From: Desulfocarbo indianensis | Lineage (GTDB): Bacteria; Desulfobacterota; Desulfarculia; Desulfarculales; Desulfarculaceae | Reading direction: 5' to 3' | DNA: 64,000 bases | Assembly: GCA_001184205.1 (NCBI GenBank) | Contig: LBMP01000001.1 | Coordinates: forward strand, 1,020,001-1,084,000 | Program-made: the position numbers and the translations under genes | Shown: positions 52,969 to 61,728 of the stretch, one piece after another | How positions within the stretch are numbered: position 1 is the first letter of the stretch | Layout: each line of letters begins with the position of its first letter | The notes under the pieces: generated by a model | What the model was told of the DNA's origin: nothing | What the model saw: only the letters and a program-made list of their open reading frames with translations | Database searches by the model: none

Positions 52969-53832
52969 CTACTTGAGCCAGGCTTCCACCTTCTCGGGGT
53001 TCTCCTTCATCCATTTCTGGGCGGACTTAAAGGGATCAGCGCCCTTGGCCTGGTTCCAGGCCATCAAGGTCTCCAGCTCGGCCGGAGTCAGCTTGAAGTT
53101 TTTCAAGAAGTCGTAGACCTTGGGCATGTCTTTTTTAAGGCCCTTGCGCACCACGGTGTCGATTTCCTCGGTGCCGCCGTACACGCCCTTGGGGTCTTCC
53201 AGATACTTCAGCTCCCAACGGCCGAATTTCCAATGGGGGGTCCAGCCGGTGACCGCGATCCATTTCTTGTTCTTGATGGCGTCGGCCAGGGCGGCGGTCA
53301 TGGCCGCGCCGGAGGACTCCACCAGCTTGAAGCTCTTGAGGCCGTATTCCTTGACGGCGATCTCGGTCTTGGACATGATGCCGGCGCCGGGGTCGATGCC
53401 CACGATCTTGTCATCGAACTTGGCGTGCTCTTTTTCCATGTCGCCGATGGACTTGATGGTCACGTACTGGGGCACCACCAGGCCGATGCGGGTGCCCTTG
53501 AGCATGGGCCCCAGGTTCTCCACCTTGTCCTGCACTTTTTTGTAATAGTCGGCGTGGGTGGTGGGCAGCCAGGCGGTGGTGAAGCCGTCGGCGTCGCCGG
53601 TGGAAACCGCCTGCCACATGGCCGCGGCGCTCACCGGCAGCAACTTGACGTCGTAGCCCAGCTTGTCTTGGATAACCGCCTTGGCCAGGTTGGTGGAGGC
53701 GGTGGCGCAAGACCATTCCACGTACACCAGCTTGACCTTGTCCTTGGCCATGACCGCCGGGGCGAAAGCCAAACCCGTCAGGGCCAGGCACAGCGCCGCC
53801 GCCAGGATAAGTTTTTTCGAAAATAGCTTCAT
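52969..53832 (-). CDS. Glycine betaine/proline betaine-binding protein (OpuAC/ProX type)
   Basis: The 287-residue binding protein has a signal peptide (1-29, VMA) and aromatic residues placed as in the quaternary-ammonium cage (VEWSCA, TTAWLPTTHADY, VTGWTPHWKF). It presents glycine betaine or a related compound to the ABC transporter encoded upstream. ATG 53832 lies eight bases from AGGAGGA; a TTG at 53835 is a less likely start. It is the third gene of the opuA-like operon. Confidence 0.9.
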   Translation of the reverse strand: MKLFSKKLILAAALCLALTGLAFAPAVMAKDKVKLVYVEWSCATASTNLAKAVIQDKLGYDVKLLPVSAAAMWQAVSTGDADGFTTAWLPTTHADYYKKVQDKVENLGPMLKGTRIGLVVPQYVTIKSIGDMEKEHAKFDDKIVGIDPGAGIMSKTEIAVKEYGLKSFKLVESSGAAMTAALADAIKNKKWIAVTGWTPHWKFGRWELKYLEDPKGVYGGTEEIDTVVRKGLKKDMPKVYDFLKNFKLTPAELETLMAWNQAKGADPFKSAQKWMKENPEKVEAWLK

Positions 53833-53894
53833 CAAGTTCCTCCTCCTGTTTTGGTTCCGGTTTAGTGAGGGTTGTCCGCGTTATAAGGCGGGGC

Positions 53895-54749
53895 CTATTG
53901 GCCGCCGCTTTGCCGTTTCGCTTGGGAGCGGCCGATTTTCTGGGTGATGCGATCCAGGATCATGGCCAGGATCACCACGCCCAGGCCGGCCTCGAACCCC
54001 ATGCCGGGCTTGAGCCGCTGGATGGCCTTCCACACGTCGCCGCCCAGCCCGCCGGCCCCGATCATGGCCGCGATCACCACCATGGAAAGCGAAAGCATGA
54101 TGGTCTGGTTGACGCCGGCCATGATGGTGGGGGTGGCCAGGGGCAGTTGCAGCTTGAAGAGCTTCTGGCTCCAGGTGGAGCCGTAGGCGTCGGCCGCCTC
54201 TATGAGATCCTTGGGAACCTGGCGGATGCCCAGGCAGGTGAGCCGGATGGCCGGCGGCACCGCGAAGATTACGGTGGAGACCATGGCCGAGACCGGGCCC
54301 AGGCCGAAGAACGGTATGGCCGGGATCAGGTAGACAAAGGCCGGCATGGTCTGCATGAAGTCCAGGATGGGCGTTATCACGCGGTAGAACGTCTCGGAGA
54401 GAGCGGCCAGGATGCCCAGGGGCAGCCCCACGGCCACCGCCACCAGGGTGGAAAAAAGCACCAGGGCCAGGGTTTGCAGGGTGGAATCCCACAGGCCCAG
54501 GTTCCACAGGAAAAGCAGGCCCAGGGCGGTGCCCAGCGCCAGCTTGACCCCGGCCAGACGCCAGGCGATCAAAGCGAAAAAAGCGATCAAAAGCCAGGGG
54601 GGCAGCCATTCCATGCCGACCACCAGGCCGTTGATGCCGGTTTCGGCGAAGCGGCTGATGGCCTTGGTGATGGGCGCGAAATTGGTGGAGGTCCAGTCGA
54701 TGGCCGATTCCACCCAGTCGGCCAAGGGTATCTTGGGTATCCCTTCCAT
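53895..54749 (-). CDS. Glycine betaine ABC transporter permease (OpuAB/ProW type)
   Basis: The 284-residue membrane protein contains the BPD transport domain with the EAA loop EAADAYGSTWSQKLFKLQLP and several hydrophobic helices. The N-terminal 40 residues are amphipathic, as in ProW-type permeases. It shares one base with the ATPase stop (TGATG) and is followed by the binding-protein gene. Confidence 0.92.
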   Translation of the reverse strand: MEGIPKIPLADWVESAIDWTSTNFAPITKAISRFAETGINGLVVGMEWLPPWLLIAFFALIAWRLAGVKLALGTALGLLFLWNLGLWDSTLQTLALVLFSTLVAVAVGLPLGILAALSETFYRVITPILDFMQTMPAFVYLIPAIPFFGLGPVSAMVSTVIFAVPPAIRLTCLGIRQVPKDLIEAADAYGSTWSQKLFKLQLPLATPTIMAGVNQTIMLSLSMVVIAAMIGAGGLGGDVWKAIQRLKPGMGFEAGLGVVILAMILDRITQKIGRSQAKRQSGGQ

Positions 54750-55945
54750 CAGTTGACGCTCCCCCTTTCGGCCAGGGCGGCCAGCACCGCGCCCCGCACC
54801 ACGATGCCCTGAAGTTTTTGTTCGTCGTTCAACACCGGCAGCGGGAAGCTATGCTCGGCTAAAAGCGGAAAAAGCGTGTTCAGGGGATCGTCGGGATGCA
54901 CCGTGGGCAGATCGTGGTGATTCACCACGTCCTTGATCAGCTTGTCTCCCCTATCGGCGGCGCCCTTGGCCGCCTCGGCGGATAAGAGACCCAGGAACTT
55001 GCCGTCTCTTTCCATGACGAAGATGCTGGACATGCCCTCCTCGCGCATCTTGCGCAAGGCCACGTGGGGGCCGTCCTTGGGATAGGCCACCGCCCTGGCC
55101 GAGGTCATCACCGCGCTGGCGGTGAGCACCTTGGACATGTCCACGTCCTCCACGAATTTTTCCACGTAGCGGGTGGCCGGGTTGGTCAGGATTTCCTCCG
55201 GCGTGCCTTCCTGCACCACCTTGCCGTCTTTCATGAGGATGATGCGGTCGCCGATCTTCAGGGCCTCGTCCAGGTCGTGGGTGATGAAGACGATGGTCTT
55301 TTTTACCGTCTCCTGCAGGGAGAGAAGCTCGTCCTGCATGCCCCGCCGGATCAGGGGGTCCAGGGCGCTGAAGGCCTCGTCCATCAGAAGTATGTCCGGG
55401 TCCACGGCCAGGGCCCTGGCCAGGCCCACCCGCTGCTGCATGCCGCCGGAGAGCTGGCCGGGCATGGATTGCTCCCAGCCGGCCAGGCCCACCTGGGCCA
55501 GCGCCTTTTTGGCCTTTTCCTCCCGCTGGGCCGGTTCCACGCCTTGTATTTCCAGGCCGTATTCGGTGTTGGCCAGCACCGTGCGGTGGGGGAACAGGGC
55601 GAAATTCTGGAACACGAAGCCGAACTTCTTGCGGCGGAACTCCATCAGCTCCTGGCGGTCGAGAGCGGTGACGTCCACCCCGTCGATGATGACCTTGCCC
55701 TTGGTGGGCTCGTTCAGGCGGTTCAGGCAACGAATCAAAGTTGACTTGCCGCTGCCCGACAGCCCCATCACCACCAGGATTTCACCCTCGCTGACCTGGA
55801 AATTGACGTCCACGCAGCCCACTGCCTGCTTGGTTTTCTTGAAAATCTGCTCCTTGCTGGCCCCCTCCTGGAGGAGCTTGAGGGCCTTCTCCGGGGCGCT
55901 CCCAAATATTTTGTAGAGATTTTCAACTGTTATCTGAATAGACAT
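54749..55945 (-). CDS. Glycine betaine ABC transporter ATPase with tandem CBS domains (OpuAA/ProV type)
   Basis: The 398-residue ATPase has Walker A GLSGSGKST, signature LSGGMQQRVGLARAL, Walker B ILLMDEAFSALD and the switch histidine in VFITHDLDEA. The C-terminal 120 residues are a CBS pair (VMTSARAVAYP and DDPLNTLFPLL), which in OpuA senses ionic strength. This supports a role in osmotic regulation. It is the first gene of the operon, 216 bases downstream of marR on the same strand. Confidence 0.93.
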   Translation of the reverse strand: MSIQITVENLYKIFGSAPEKALKLLQEGASKEQIFKKTKQAVGCVDVNFQVSEGEILVVMGLSGSGKSTLIRCLNRLNEPTKGKVIIDGVDVTALDRQELMEFRRKKFGFVFQNFALFPHRTVLANTEYGLEIQGVEPAQREEKAKKALAQVGLAGWEQSMPGQLSGGMQQRVGLARALAVDPDILLMDEAFSALDPLIRRGMQDELLSLQETVKKTIVFITHDLDEALKIGDRIILMKDGKVVQEGTPEEILTNPATRYVEKFVEDVDMSKVLTASAVMTSARAVAYPKDGPHVALRKMREEGMSSIFVMERDGKFLGLLSAEAAKGAADRGDKLIKDVVNHHDLPTVHPDDPLNTLFPLLAEHSFPLPVLNDEQKLQGIVVRGAVLAALAERGSVN

Positions 55946-55994
55946 GTTCTCGAACCACCCTCTCGCTGTTGAATGAGGAAAAAACCGATAGCGC

Positions 55995-56011
55995 CGCGCC
56001 CCCTGGGCGCG
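55995..56011 (-). other. GC hairpin in the marR-opuAA gap
   Basis: A perfect 7-bp palindrome (CGCGCCC, 3-base loop, GGGCGCG) lies in the gap between the marR gene and the transporter operon. On the minus strand a six-T run follows ten bases later. It may be a weak terminator or attenuator isolating the transporter operon. Confidence 0.3.
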
Positions 56012-56161
56012 AAGCCAGAGGGAGACTGGCCTAAAAAAGATTAATCAACGAATAGATAGGTGCGGCGAAGCCAGGTGAAGCGCCAGGAGTAGAGAGCGGG
56101 CAGCTGACCGATGACCAGGGAGGTCTCGGTGGCGTGGCCTATGGCGGTTGAAGGCGGCAAA

Positions 56162-56659
56162 CTAGATAATTTCATCTTCCGCGGCGGCGGTTGCCCCGGT
56201 TTCCACCGGGTTTTTGTTTTCTTTCCATTGGTCCGCGCCCATCATCTCCGCCACCGAGCGCAGCACCTCATCTATGTTGGCCTGCTCGGGGGCGGGCAGC
56301 CCGGCCAGGCGGGCGGCGAAAAGCTCCTGCAAGGGGGTGGGCGCGGCCAGGGAGAGCCGTTTGCCTTCCGGGGTCAGGTAGATGCTCACCCGGCGGCGGT
56401 CCTTGTGGTCGCGGCGTCTCTCCAACAATCCCCTGGCTTCCAGGCGGTCCACGATTCCGGTTACCGTGGCCTGGCTCAAGGCCGCCTCCCTGGCCAGCTC
56501 GCTGGGGGCCTGCGGTCCGTTTCTATCCAAAAAACGCAGGCATACCAGTTGCGGCATGGTCAATTGATAATGAGCGGCCAGCTTGCGGCTGTAGATGTCG
56601 ATGGCCCGGGTGATGCGCCGCAGGGACTTGAGTATGCTGTCTTCATGGTCGAGGCTCAT
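56162..56659 (-). CDS. MarR-family transcriptional regulator
   Basis: The 165-residue regulator has the winged-helix of the MarR family: LTMPQLVCLRFLDRNGPQ, recognition-helix region ASELAREAALSQATVTGIVDRLEARGL and the wing RRRDHKDRRRVSIYLT with conserved DxRR. The ATG at 56659 begins the domain; the upstream frame to 56791 is unsupported. It probably controls itself (see the operator at 56820) and perhaps the betaine operon downstream, which is inferred from proximity. Confidence 0.9.
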   Translation of the reverse strand: MSLDHEDSILKSLRRITRAIDIYSRKLAAHYQLTMPQLVCLRFLDRNGPQAPSELAREAALSQATVTGIVDRLEARGLLERRRDHKDRRRVSIYLTPEGKRLSLAAPTPLQELFAARLAGLPAPEQANIDEVLRSVAEMMGADQWKENKNPVETGATAAAEDEII

Positions 56660-56819
56660 GAGGGCGCGAATCTCCCGGCTGACTGGTCTGGGGCAGGGGG
56701 CCGCTAGGGGGCTGGATGAAATTGGGATCGGCTTCTCCGCTCGATCGGCCAGACCATGGCAATGGCCAGGCTTGGCCGGACCGCAAGGCATCTCCGGATT
56801 CTGTTTAGCTCAGATAAAA

Positions 56820-56831
56820 TTAGTATGCTAA
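56820..56831. promoter_or_regulatory. SlyA/MarR-type operator upstream of the marR gene
   Basis: TTAGTATGCTAA is a 12-bp palindrome that differs at one position pair from the known SlyA site TTAGCAAGCTAA. It sits in an AT-rich island (56800-56860), about 160 bases upstream of the regulator gene, which makes it a likely self-regulatory site. Confidence 0.55.
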
Positions 56832-56907
56832 AAATATGTGCAATAATTACCAGCCAGGGCGGGACCCTGTCAAGGCTTGTCTTGTTTAATCTTGGTTTGA
56901 CAAATAG

Positions 56908-57801
56908 TTAGGCCCTATGCCCCCCGCAGGGGTCTCGCCGGGCGGAAGCCGCCTCGCGCCAGAGGCGGCCGGCCTGAAAAGAAGAGCGCACGTAGGGCCC
57001 GCTGGCCACGGCGCTGAAGCCCCTGGAGCGGGCCTCTTGCGCCAGCTCCGCGAACTCCTCCGGCGGCAGATAGCGCGCCACCGGGTAATGCCCCGGGCTG
57101 GGACGCAGGTATTGGCCCAGGGTCAGCAGGGCGCAGCCGGCTTCCCGCAGATCGTCCATCACCGCCAGCGTCTCGTCGCGGGTCTCGCCCAGGCCCAGCA
57201 TGAGGCCGCTTTTGGTCAGCGCGCCCGCGGCGGCGGCGCGGCTCAGGAGGCTTAAAGAACGCCGGTAGGCCGCCTGGGGCCTTAAGGCGGCGTAAAGGCG
57301 GGGGGCGGTCTCCAGGTTGTGGTTGAGCACCGAAGGTCCGGCGGCCAGCACTTGCTCCAGAGCTGGCCCGTTGCCGCCCAGGTCCGAGATCAGGGCCTCC
57401 ACCCCCGCCCCCGGCAGGGCCCGGCGCAGGCATCGTATGGCCGAGGCCGCTTGGCCGCCGCCGCCGTCGGGCAGGTCGTCGCGGCTCACCATGGTGAGCA
57501 CCACGTAAGTGAGCCCCAGGTCTTGGGCGGCCTGGGCCACCTTGGCGGGCTCGGCTTCGTCCAGGGGGGCGGGCGTGGCCTTGCCCACCGCGCAAAAGGC
57601 GCAGCGCCGGGTGCAGTTGGGCCCCATGAGCAGAAATGTCGCCTCGCCCCGGCTGAAGCACTCGCCCTGGTTGGGGCAATGGGCCTCCTGGCAGACCGTG
57701 TGCAGGCCCTGGCGCGCCAGGCAGGCCCGCACCTGGGGGGCCTGGCCCGCCGGAGCCAGGCGGCGCTTAAGCCAGGGCGGCTTGAGCTGGTTCACTGGCA
57801 T
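56908..57801 (-). CDS. lipA: Lipoyl synthase
   Basis: The 297-residue radical SAM enzyme inserts two sulfurs into octanoyl groups. It has both [4Fe-4S] cysteine sets: C37, C42, C48 (auxiliary cluster) and C63, C67, C70 (SAM cluster, CTRRCAFC), and the C-terminal RSSF motif whose serine ligates the auxiliary cluster. It overlaps lipB by 35 bases, a tight coupling. Confidence 0.94.
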   Translation of the reverse strand: MPVNQLKPPWLKRRLAPAGQAPQVRACLARQGLHTVCQEAHCPNQGECFSRGEATFLLMGPNCTRRCAFCAVGKATPAPLDEAEPAKVAQAAQDLGLTYVVLTMVSRDDLPDGGGGQAASAIRCLRRALPGAGVEALISDLGGNGPALEQVLAAGPSVLNHNLETAPRLYAALRPQAAYRRSLSLLSRAAAAGALTKSGLMLGLGETRDETLAVMDDLREAGCALLTLGQYLRPSPGHYPVARYLPPEEFAELAQEARSRGFSAVASGPYVRSSFQAGRLWREAASARRDPCGGHRA

Positions 57802-58483
57802 GGCAGCGGACGATCTCCCAGGCCTGGGCCAGGCTCACGGGCCGGTAGGCCAGGTTCAAGGCGCGGGCCAGGCTGGCGGCCATGAGGTCGCTCAAAAGGC
57901 CCGGCTCCACCGGTTCGGCAAGCTCCTCTTCCAGGCTGGTGATCTGGGCCGAGGACAGGCCGCAGGGATTTATCAGGCTGAAAAGCTCCGGCTCGGGCCG
58001 GCGGTAGAGGGCCAGGCCGTGCAGGCTCACCCCCCGCCGCACCGCCAGGCCCAGGGAGGCTATCTTGCGGCCGGCCGCCCACAGGCCGGGATGGTCTTCC
58101 CGGCGGCGGGCCCGGACGCCCAGGGAGGCGCAGACCTGCAACCCGGCCGTTTCCAGGGAGCGCACCAGGGCGGCCACTCCCAGGCCCAGGGCGGGCAGGC
58201 TCATCACGGGGTAGACCATGAGTTGGCCCGGCCCGTGGGCCGTGACCAGGCCGCCCCGCTCCACCCGCTCCACCGCGATTCCCCTCTGGGCGAGCTGCTC
58301 CAGGGGCAGCAGCAGATCCTCCCGGCTGCCCCTACGGCCCAGGGTGATCACCGGCGGGTGGCTGGTCAAGACCAGGGTTTCGCCCAGCCCGCCCGCCCGG
58401 CGGGCCACGGCCAGGCCGCGCAACAGCTCCAGGGCCTGGCCATAGGGCATGAGAGGCGCTTCTATTAAAAGACAAGAAGGCAT
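57767..58483 (-). CDS. lipB: Octanoyl-[ACP]:protein N-octanoyltransferase
   Basis: The 238-residue enzyme moves octanoate from ACP to lipoyl domains for LipA to act upon. Motifs are RGGLVTAHGPGQLMVYP (the normal tyrosine before the histidine is alanine), the active lysine in GRKIASLG and the catalytic cysteine in LINPCGLSS. The ATG at 58483 is chosen because the LipB domain begins there; a TTG at 58531 overlapping the preceding stop is an alternative. Confidence 0.9.
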   Translation of the reverse strand: MPSCLLIEAPLMPYGQALELLRGLAVARRAGGLGETLVLTSHPPVITLGRRGSREDLLLPLEQLAQRGIAVERVERGGLVTAHGPGQLMVYPVMSLPALGLGVAALVRSLETAGLQVCASLGVRARRREDHPGLWAAGRKIASLGLAVRRGVSLHGLALYRRPEPELFSLINPCGLSSAQITSLEEELAEPVEPGLLSDLMAASLARALNLAYRPVSLAQAWEIVRCHASEPAQAALA

Positions 58484-58527
58484 GGCTCGTTTTATAGCAG
58501 ATGATGGCCTGGGGCGCAGCCGGGCGC

Positions 58528-58794
58528 TCAATCCGCGTAGCCCACCGGCATAAGTAAAAGCGGCGGCTGCCCGCCGGGCAGCCCCAGGGCGGCGGCCAGG
58601 GCCTCGTCGTCGAACGCGCCGATGATGCCCGCCTTCAAGCCCAGGGCCTGCTCCAGGCTCAGGTCGCCCTTGGTCAGGGGCTCCGGCAGTTGGAGAAATT
58701 CATCAGCGGCCCGGGCCGGGCCCGCCAACGGCGCTAAAGCCAGAAAGACCGCGGCGAGCAGCGCCGCCGCGAGGCTATGGTATAGGGCTGGCAT
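58528..58794 (-). pseudogene. Internally deleted nitroreductase (SagB-type) remnant with signal peptide
   Basis: The 88-residue frame has a good AAGGAG site and a signal peptide (1-29). Residues 35-50 (LPEPLTKGDLSLEQAL) resemble the start of SagB-type nitroreductases, and residues 51-88 (GLKAGIIGAFDDEAL and LMPVGYAD) resemble their very C-terminus. The roughly 130-residue FMN-binding core that should lie between is absent, without a frameshift. It therefore looks like an in-frame deletion derivative. The alternative is a genuine short secreted peptide. It lies upstream of lipB. Confidence 0.5.
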
Positions 58795-58863
58795 GGCTCC
58801 TTGCTCCTGGTTAATTCATACTATACTCTATTGCCAACGCCGTCTGAAAAAGGGAGGTGCGAA

Positions 58864-59964
58864 TTGCCCGATGTTTATCAGCGCCTGGCCCGCCACCTGG
58901 GACCGCTTCTCTCCGGTTACCCCTACAGCGAAAACCTGATCGACCTGCTGAAGGCCGGCTTCAGCCCGGCCGAGGCCGAGGCCGCCCTGGCCATCCCCAA
59001 CGACCTCATGCCCCTGGAGGCGGCCCCGCTGAAAACCATCGCGGCCCGCAGCCAAATGCCAGTGGACGAGCTGGCCGGGCTCCTGGAAGGCCTGGCGGCC
59101 AGGGGGCAGGTTTTCAGCCGCACCGCCACGGACGGGGGGCCGGGCTACGCCCTCTTGCAGGTGGGCTACGGCATGCCCCAGAGCTATTTCTGGGGCGGCC
59201 AGGGCGATGACACCGCCAGGAAGATGGCCAAGCTGGTGCTGGGTTATTTCAACGTGGACACCACCAGGAAAATATACGGCGGCCGCCCCACCAAGACCTT
59301 CCGCTACGCCCCGGCCTCGCTTTCGGTGGAGGTGCCGCGCCAGGGTGTGCTGCCCCAGGAGATGATGGAGCCGGTGGTGGCCGCCGCCGGCAAGATCGCC
59401 CTGTGCTATTGCCCCTGCCGCACCGCGGCCAGGGTGCTGGGCCGCACCGATTGCGAGCACAGCCTGGAGGTGTGCATCAAATACGACGAGATGGCCGAGT
59501 TCGTGCTGGGGCGGGGCCTGGGCCGGGCCATCAGCGCGGACGAGGCCATGGCCGTGCTCAAGGCCTCCGAGGAGGAGGGCCTGGTGCACATGGTGGACAA
59601 CGCCGAGGGCGCCATCAAGCACACCTGCAATTGCTGCGGGCATTATTGCTGGCACGTGGGCATCATCCGGCGGCGCAAGGCCCCCCGCGACGCGCTCATG
59701 GCCTCGTATTTTCTGCGGGCCACCGAGGCCGGGGAATGCATCGGCTGCGGGGCCTGCGTGGATATCTGCCCGGTGGCGGCGGTCAAAATGGTGGACGAGG
59801 TGGCGGTGGTGGACCAGGACTGGTGCATCGGCTGCGGGGTTTGCGCGGTGGTCTGTCCCACCGAGGCCATCAGCATCGTGCGGCGCATCGAGGAGCGCTC
59901 CCCGGAAACCACGGGCGAGCTGTTCAACCGCCTGCGCCGGGAAATGGAAGACCCGCAGGGTTGA
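58864..59964 (+). CDS. Cysteine-rich 4Fe-4S dicluster protein
   Basis: The 366-residue soluble protein starts at TTG 58864, six bases after AGGGAGG; an upstream in-frame start at 58801 lacks such a site. The N-terminal half is helical, winged-helix-like. A central cysteine-rich part has CYCPCR, DCEHSLEVC and HTCNCCGHYC, and the C-terminus holds two standard clusters, CIGCGACVDICPV and CIGCGVCAVVCPT. It is probably an electron carrier. A BadF/HgdC-type activase gene follows 146 bases later, which could use its electrons, although that link is inferred. Confidence 0.8.
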   Translation: MPDVYQRLARHLGPLLSGYPYSENLIDLLKAGFSPAEAEAALAIPNDLMPLEAAPLKTIAARSQMPVDELAGLLEGLAARGQVFSRTATDGGPGYALLQVGYGMPQSYFWGGQGDDTARKMAKLVLGYFNVDTTRKIYGGRPTKTFRYAPASLSVEVPRQGVLPQEMMEPVVAAAGKIALCYCPCRTAARVLGRTDCEHSLEVCIKYDEMAEFVLGRGLGRAISADEAMAVLKASEEEGLVHMVDNAEGAIKHTCNCCGHYCWHVGIIRRRKAPRDALMASYFLRATEAGECIGCGACVDICPVAAVKMVDEVAVVDQDWCIGCGVCAVVCPTEAISIVRRIEERSPETTGELFNRLRREMEDPQG

Positions 59965-60110
59965 GGCGCTAGCCTCCAGCCGGATTTCGAGGCGGGGTCC
60001 GGGCCGGCCGTGGCGGCCGGGAGAGCGTTTGCCCTTAGAAATAATCACTGAGATGCCCGCGCCGGGGGCGCGCGACGTCTTTTGCGCTGTGCAACGAGAG
60101 CGGGAATACT

Positions 60111-60890
60111 ATGATGCCGATTACCGTGGGAATTGACGTGGGCTCCATCAGCACCAAGGCGGTGCTTCTGCGGGACGGCGCCTGGCAGAGCCGGCTGCGC
60201 CCCACCGGGGCCAGCCCCAAGACCTCCGCCGTGGCCGCGGTGGAGGAATTGCTGGCGCAGGCCGGCCTGGAGCGCGGCAAGGTGGATTATCTCATCGCCA
60301 CCGGCTACGGCCGGGGCCGGGTGGAGATCGCCGACAAAAAAGTCACCGAGATAACCTGTCACGCCAAGGGGGCCCAATCTTTAGCGCCCGGCGCGGACAT
60401 GGTGATCGACATCGGCGGCCAGGACAGCAAGGTGATCAAGACCGACGGCCAGGGCGGCGTGCTGGATTTCTCCATGAACGACAAATGCGCCGCCGGCACC
60501 GGCCGCTTCCTGGAGGTGATGGCCGGGGCCCTGGACACCGAGGTCGGCCTTTTGGGCGAGCTGGCCCGCGAGGCGGAGCCGGTGGAGATTTCCAGCATGT
60601 GCACCGTGTTCGCCGAAAGCGAGGTGATCAGCCTTTTGGCCCAGGACGTGCCTCGCGAGCGGGTGGTGGCCGGCATTCACCGCGCCGTGGCCCGGCGGGT
60701 GGCGGCCATGGCCCAGCGCCTGGGCCTGGGCCAGCTGATCGTCTTCACCGGCGGGGTGGCCAAGAACCAGGGCGTGCGCCGGGCCCTGGGCCAGGCCCTG
60801 GGCCGGGAGATCATGGTGCACCCGCACTGCCAGTTGGCCGGCGCCCTGGGCGCGGCGCTTTTGGCCGCCGAGCAGACCGCCGCGCAATGA
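60111..60890 (+). CDS. BadF/HgdC-type CoA-enzyme activase
   Basis: The 259-residue ASKHA-fold ATPase has GIDVGSISTKAVLL (phosphate 1), VIDIGGQDSKVIK (phosphate 2), C126 in NDKCAAGTGRF and C164 in SSMCTVFAESEV, which bind the [4Fe-4S] cluster at the dimer interface, and VFTGGVAKNQGV (adenosine motif). Such proteins deliver electrons at low potential to 2-hydroxyacyl-CoA dehydratases or benzoyl-CoA reductases. No dehydratase subunits are adjacent, so the target enzyme is elsewhere. Confidence 0.9.
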   Translation: MMPITVGIDVGSISTKAVLLRDGAWQSRLRPTGASPKTSAVAAVEELLAQAGLERGKVDYLIATGYGRGRVEIADKKVTEITCHAKGAQSLAPGADMVIDIGGQDSKVIKTDGQGGVLDFSMNDKCAAGTGRFLEVMAGALDTEVGLLGELAREAEPVEISSMCTVFAESEVISLLAQDVPRERVVAGIHRAVARRVAAMAQRLGLGQLIVFTGGVAKNQGVRRALGQALGREIMVHPHCQLAGALGAALLAAEQTAAQ

Positions 60891-61203
60891 AGCCCGGCCC
60901 GGAATCCCGGCCATGAAAAGCCCCCCCGGCCTGGCGACCGGGGGGGGAAAGGGAAAAGGGCTTGAAGAGAGTTTTGGGAGGTGCGAGCGTTGCCTAAGAC
61001 CTTGACCCAATGCATTAGCATGGGCCGTACCAAAAAAGTTTATCTGAAAAATATTATAAATAAATCAATTGATTAAACGTGAAAGCCCGCCGTGGGGCCG
61101 CCTGGCTGGGAGCTTTTCAATCACACCTTATGGTGTTTTAAGGCGTATTTCCATACCTCTGGGTAAGGCCGGCGACTTAGGGAGCCGGGCCGGGGAGGAC
61201 GTC
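60891..61203. other. Intergenic region with a GC-rich hairpin
   Basis: About 310 bases without a gene. A 9-bp stem (CCCCCCCGG at 60921-60929 and CCGGGGGGG at 60938-60946) lies 30 bases after the activase stop. No T run follows on the plus strand, though CTTTTC follows in the minus direction. An AT-rich stretch at about 61035-61075 may contain the promoter of the hotdog gene. Confidence 0.5.
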
Positions 61204-61656
61204 GTGAAGCCGATTGAAAATCCTTATTCCGGGAACGGTTGTTTTTACTGCGGCTCCGCGAACCCCATCGGCCTCAAGCTGGCCTTTTATGAAACCCAGG
61301 AGGAGCCCAGGGAGCTGGTCTGCCGCTGGCGGGCCGGCAAACTATACCGCGGCCTGGGCCAGGTGCTGCACGGCGGCATCCAGAGCGGGCTGTTCGATGA
61401 GATCATGGGTTGGACCACCCACCATTTGGTGGGCGGCAGCGCGGTGACCGGCCAGTTGCGCATCGACTTTCTCAAGCCGGTGAAGATAGACCAGGAGATC
61501 GAGGTGCGCTGCCGGGTGGATGAGGTGCGCGGGCGCGAGGTCTGGCTGGAGGCCGAGCTGAAGGACGCCGCCGGCCGGGTCTGCGCCAGGGCCAGGGGCA
61601 GTTACGTGCTGATTGCCGAGGAGCGCTTTCGCCAACTCATGGGGAGCCCCGATTAG
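61204..61656 (+). CDS. PaaI-like hotdog thioesterase
   Basis: The 150-residue protein has an N-terminal CFYCG motif, followed by a hotdog fold with LHGGIQSGLFDEIMGWTTH (active-site region, catalytic glutamate replaced by D/E in FDE) and LRIDFLKPVKID. This family hydrolyses acyl-CoA thioesters. The start is GTG 61204, five bases after GGGGAGG; the frame reaches upstream to 61069 without support. Substrate unknown. Confidence 0.85.
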   Translation: MKPIENPYSGNGCFYCGSANPIGLKLAFYETQEEPRELVCRWRAGKLYRGLGQVLHGGIQSGLFDEIMGWTTHHLVGGSAVTGQLRIDFLKPVKIDQEIEVRCRVDEVRGREVWLEAELKDAAGRVCARARGSYVLIAEERFRQLMGSPD

Positions 61657-61728
61657 GGCGGGCCGGGGTCTTAGGCCGCCTCGTGAGACGCGACCGCTCT
61701 TGGAGCAGCCGGGTTTGAGCGGGGATAT

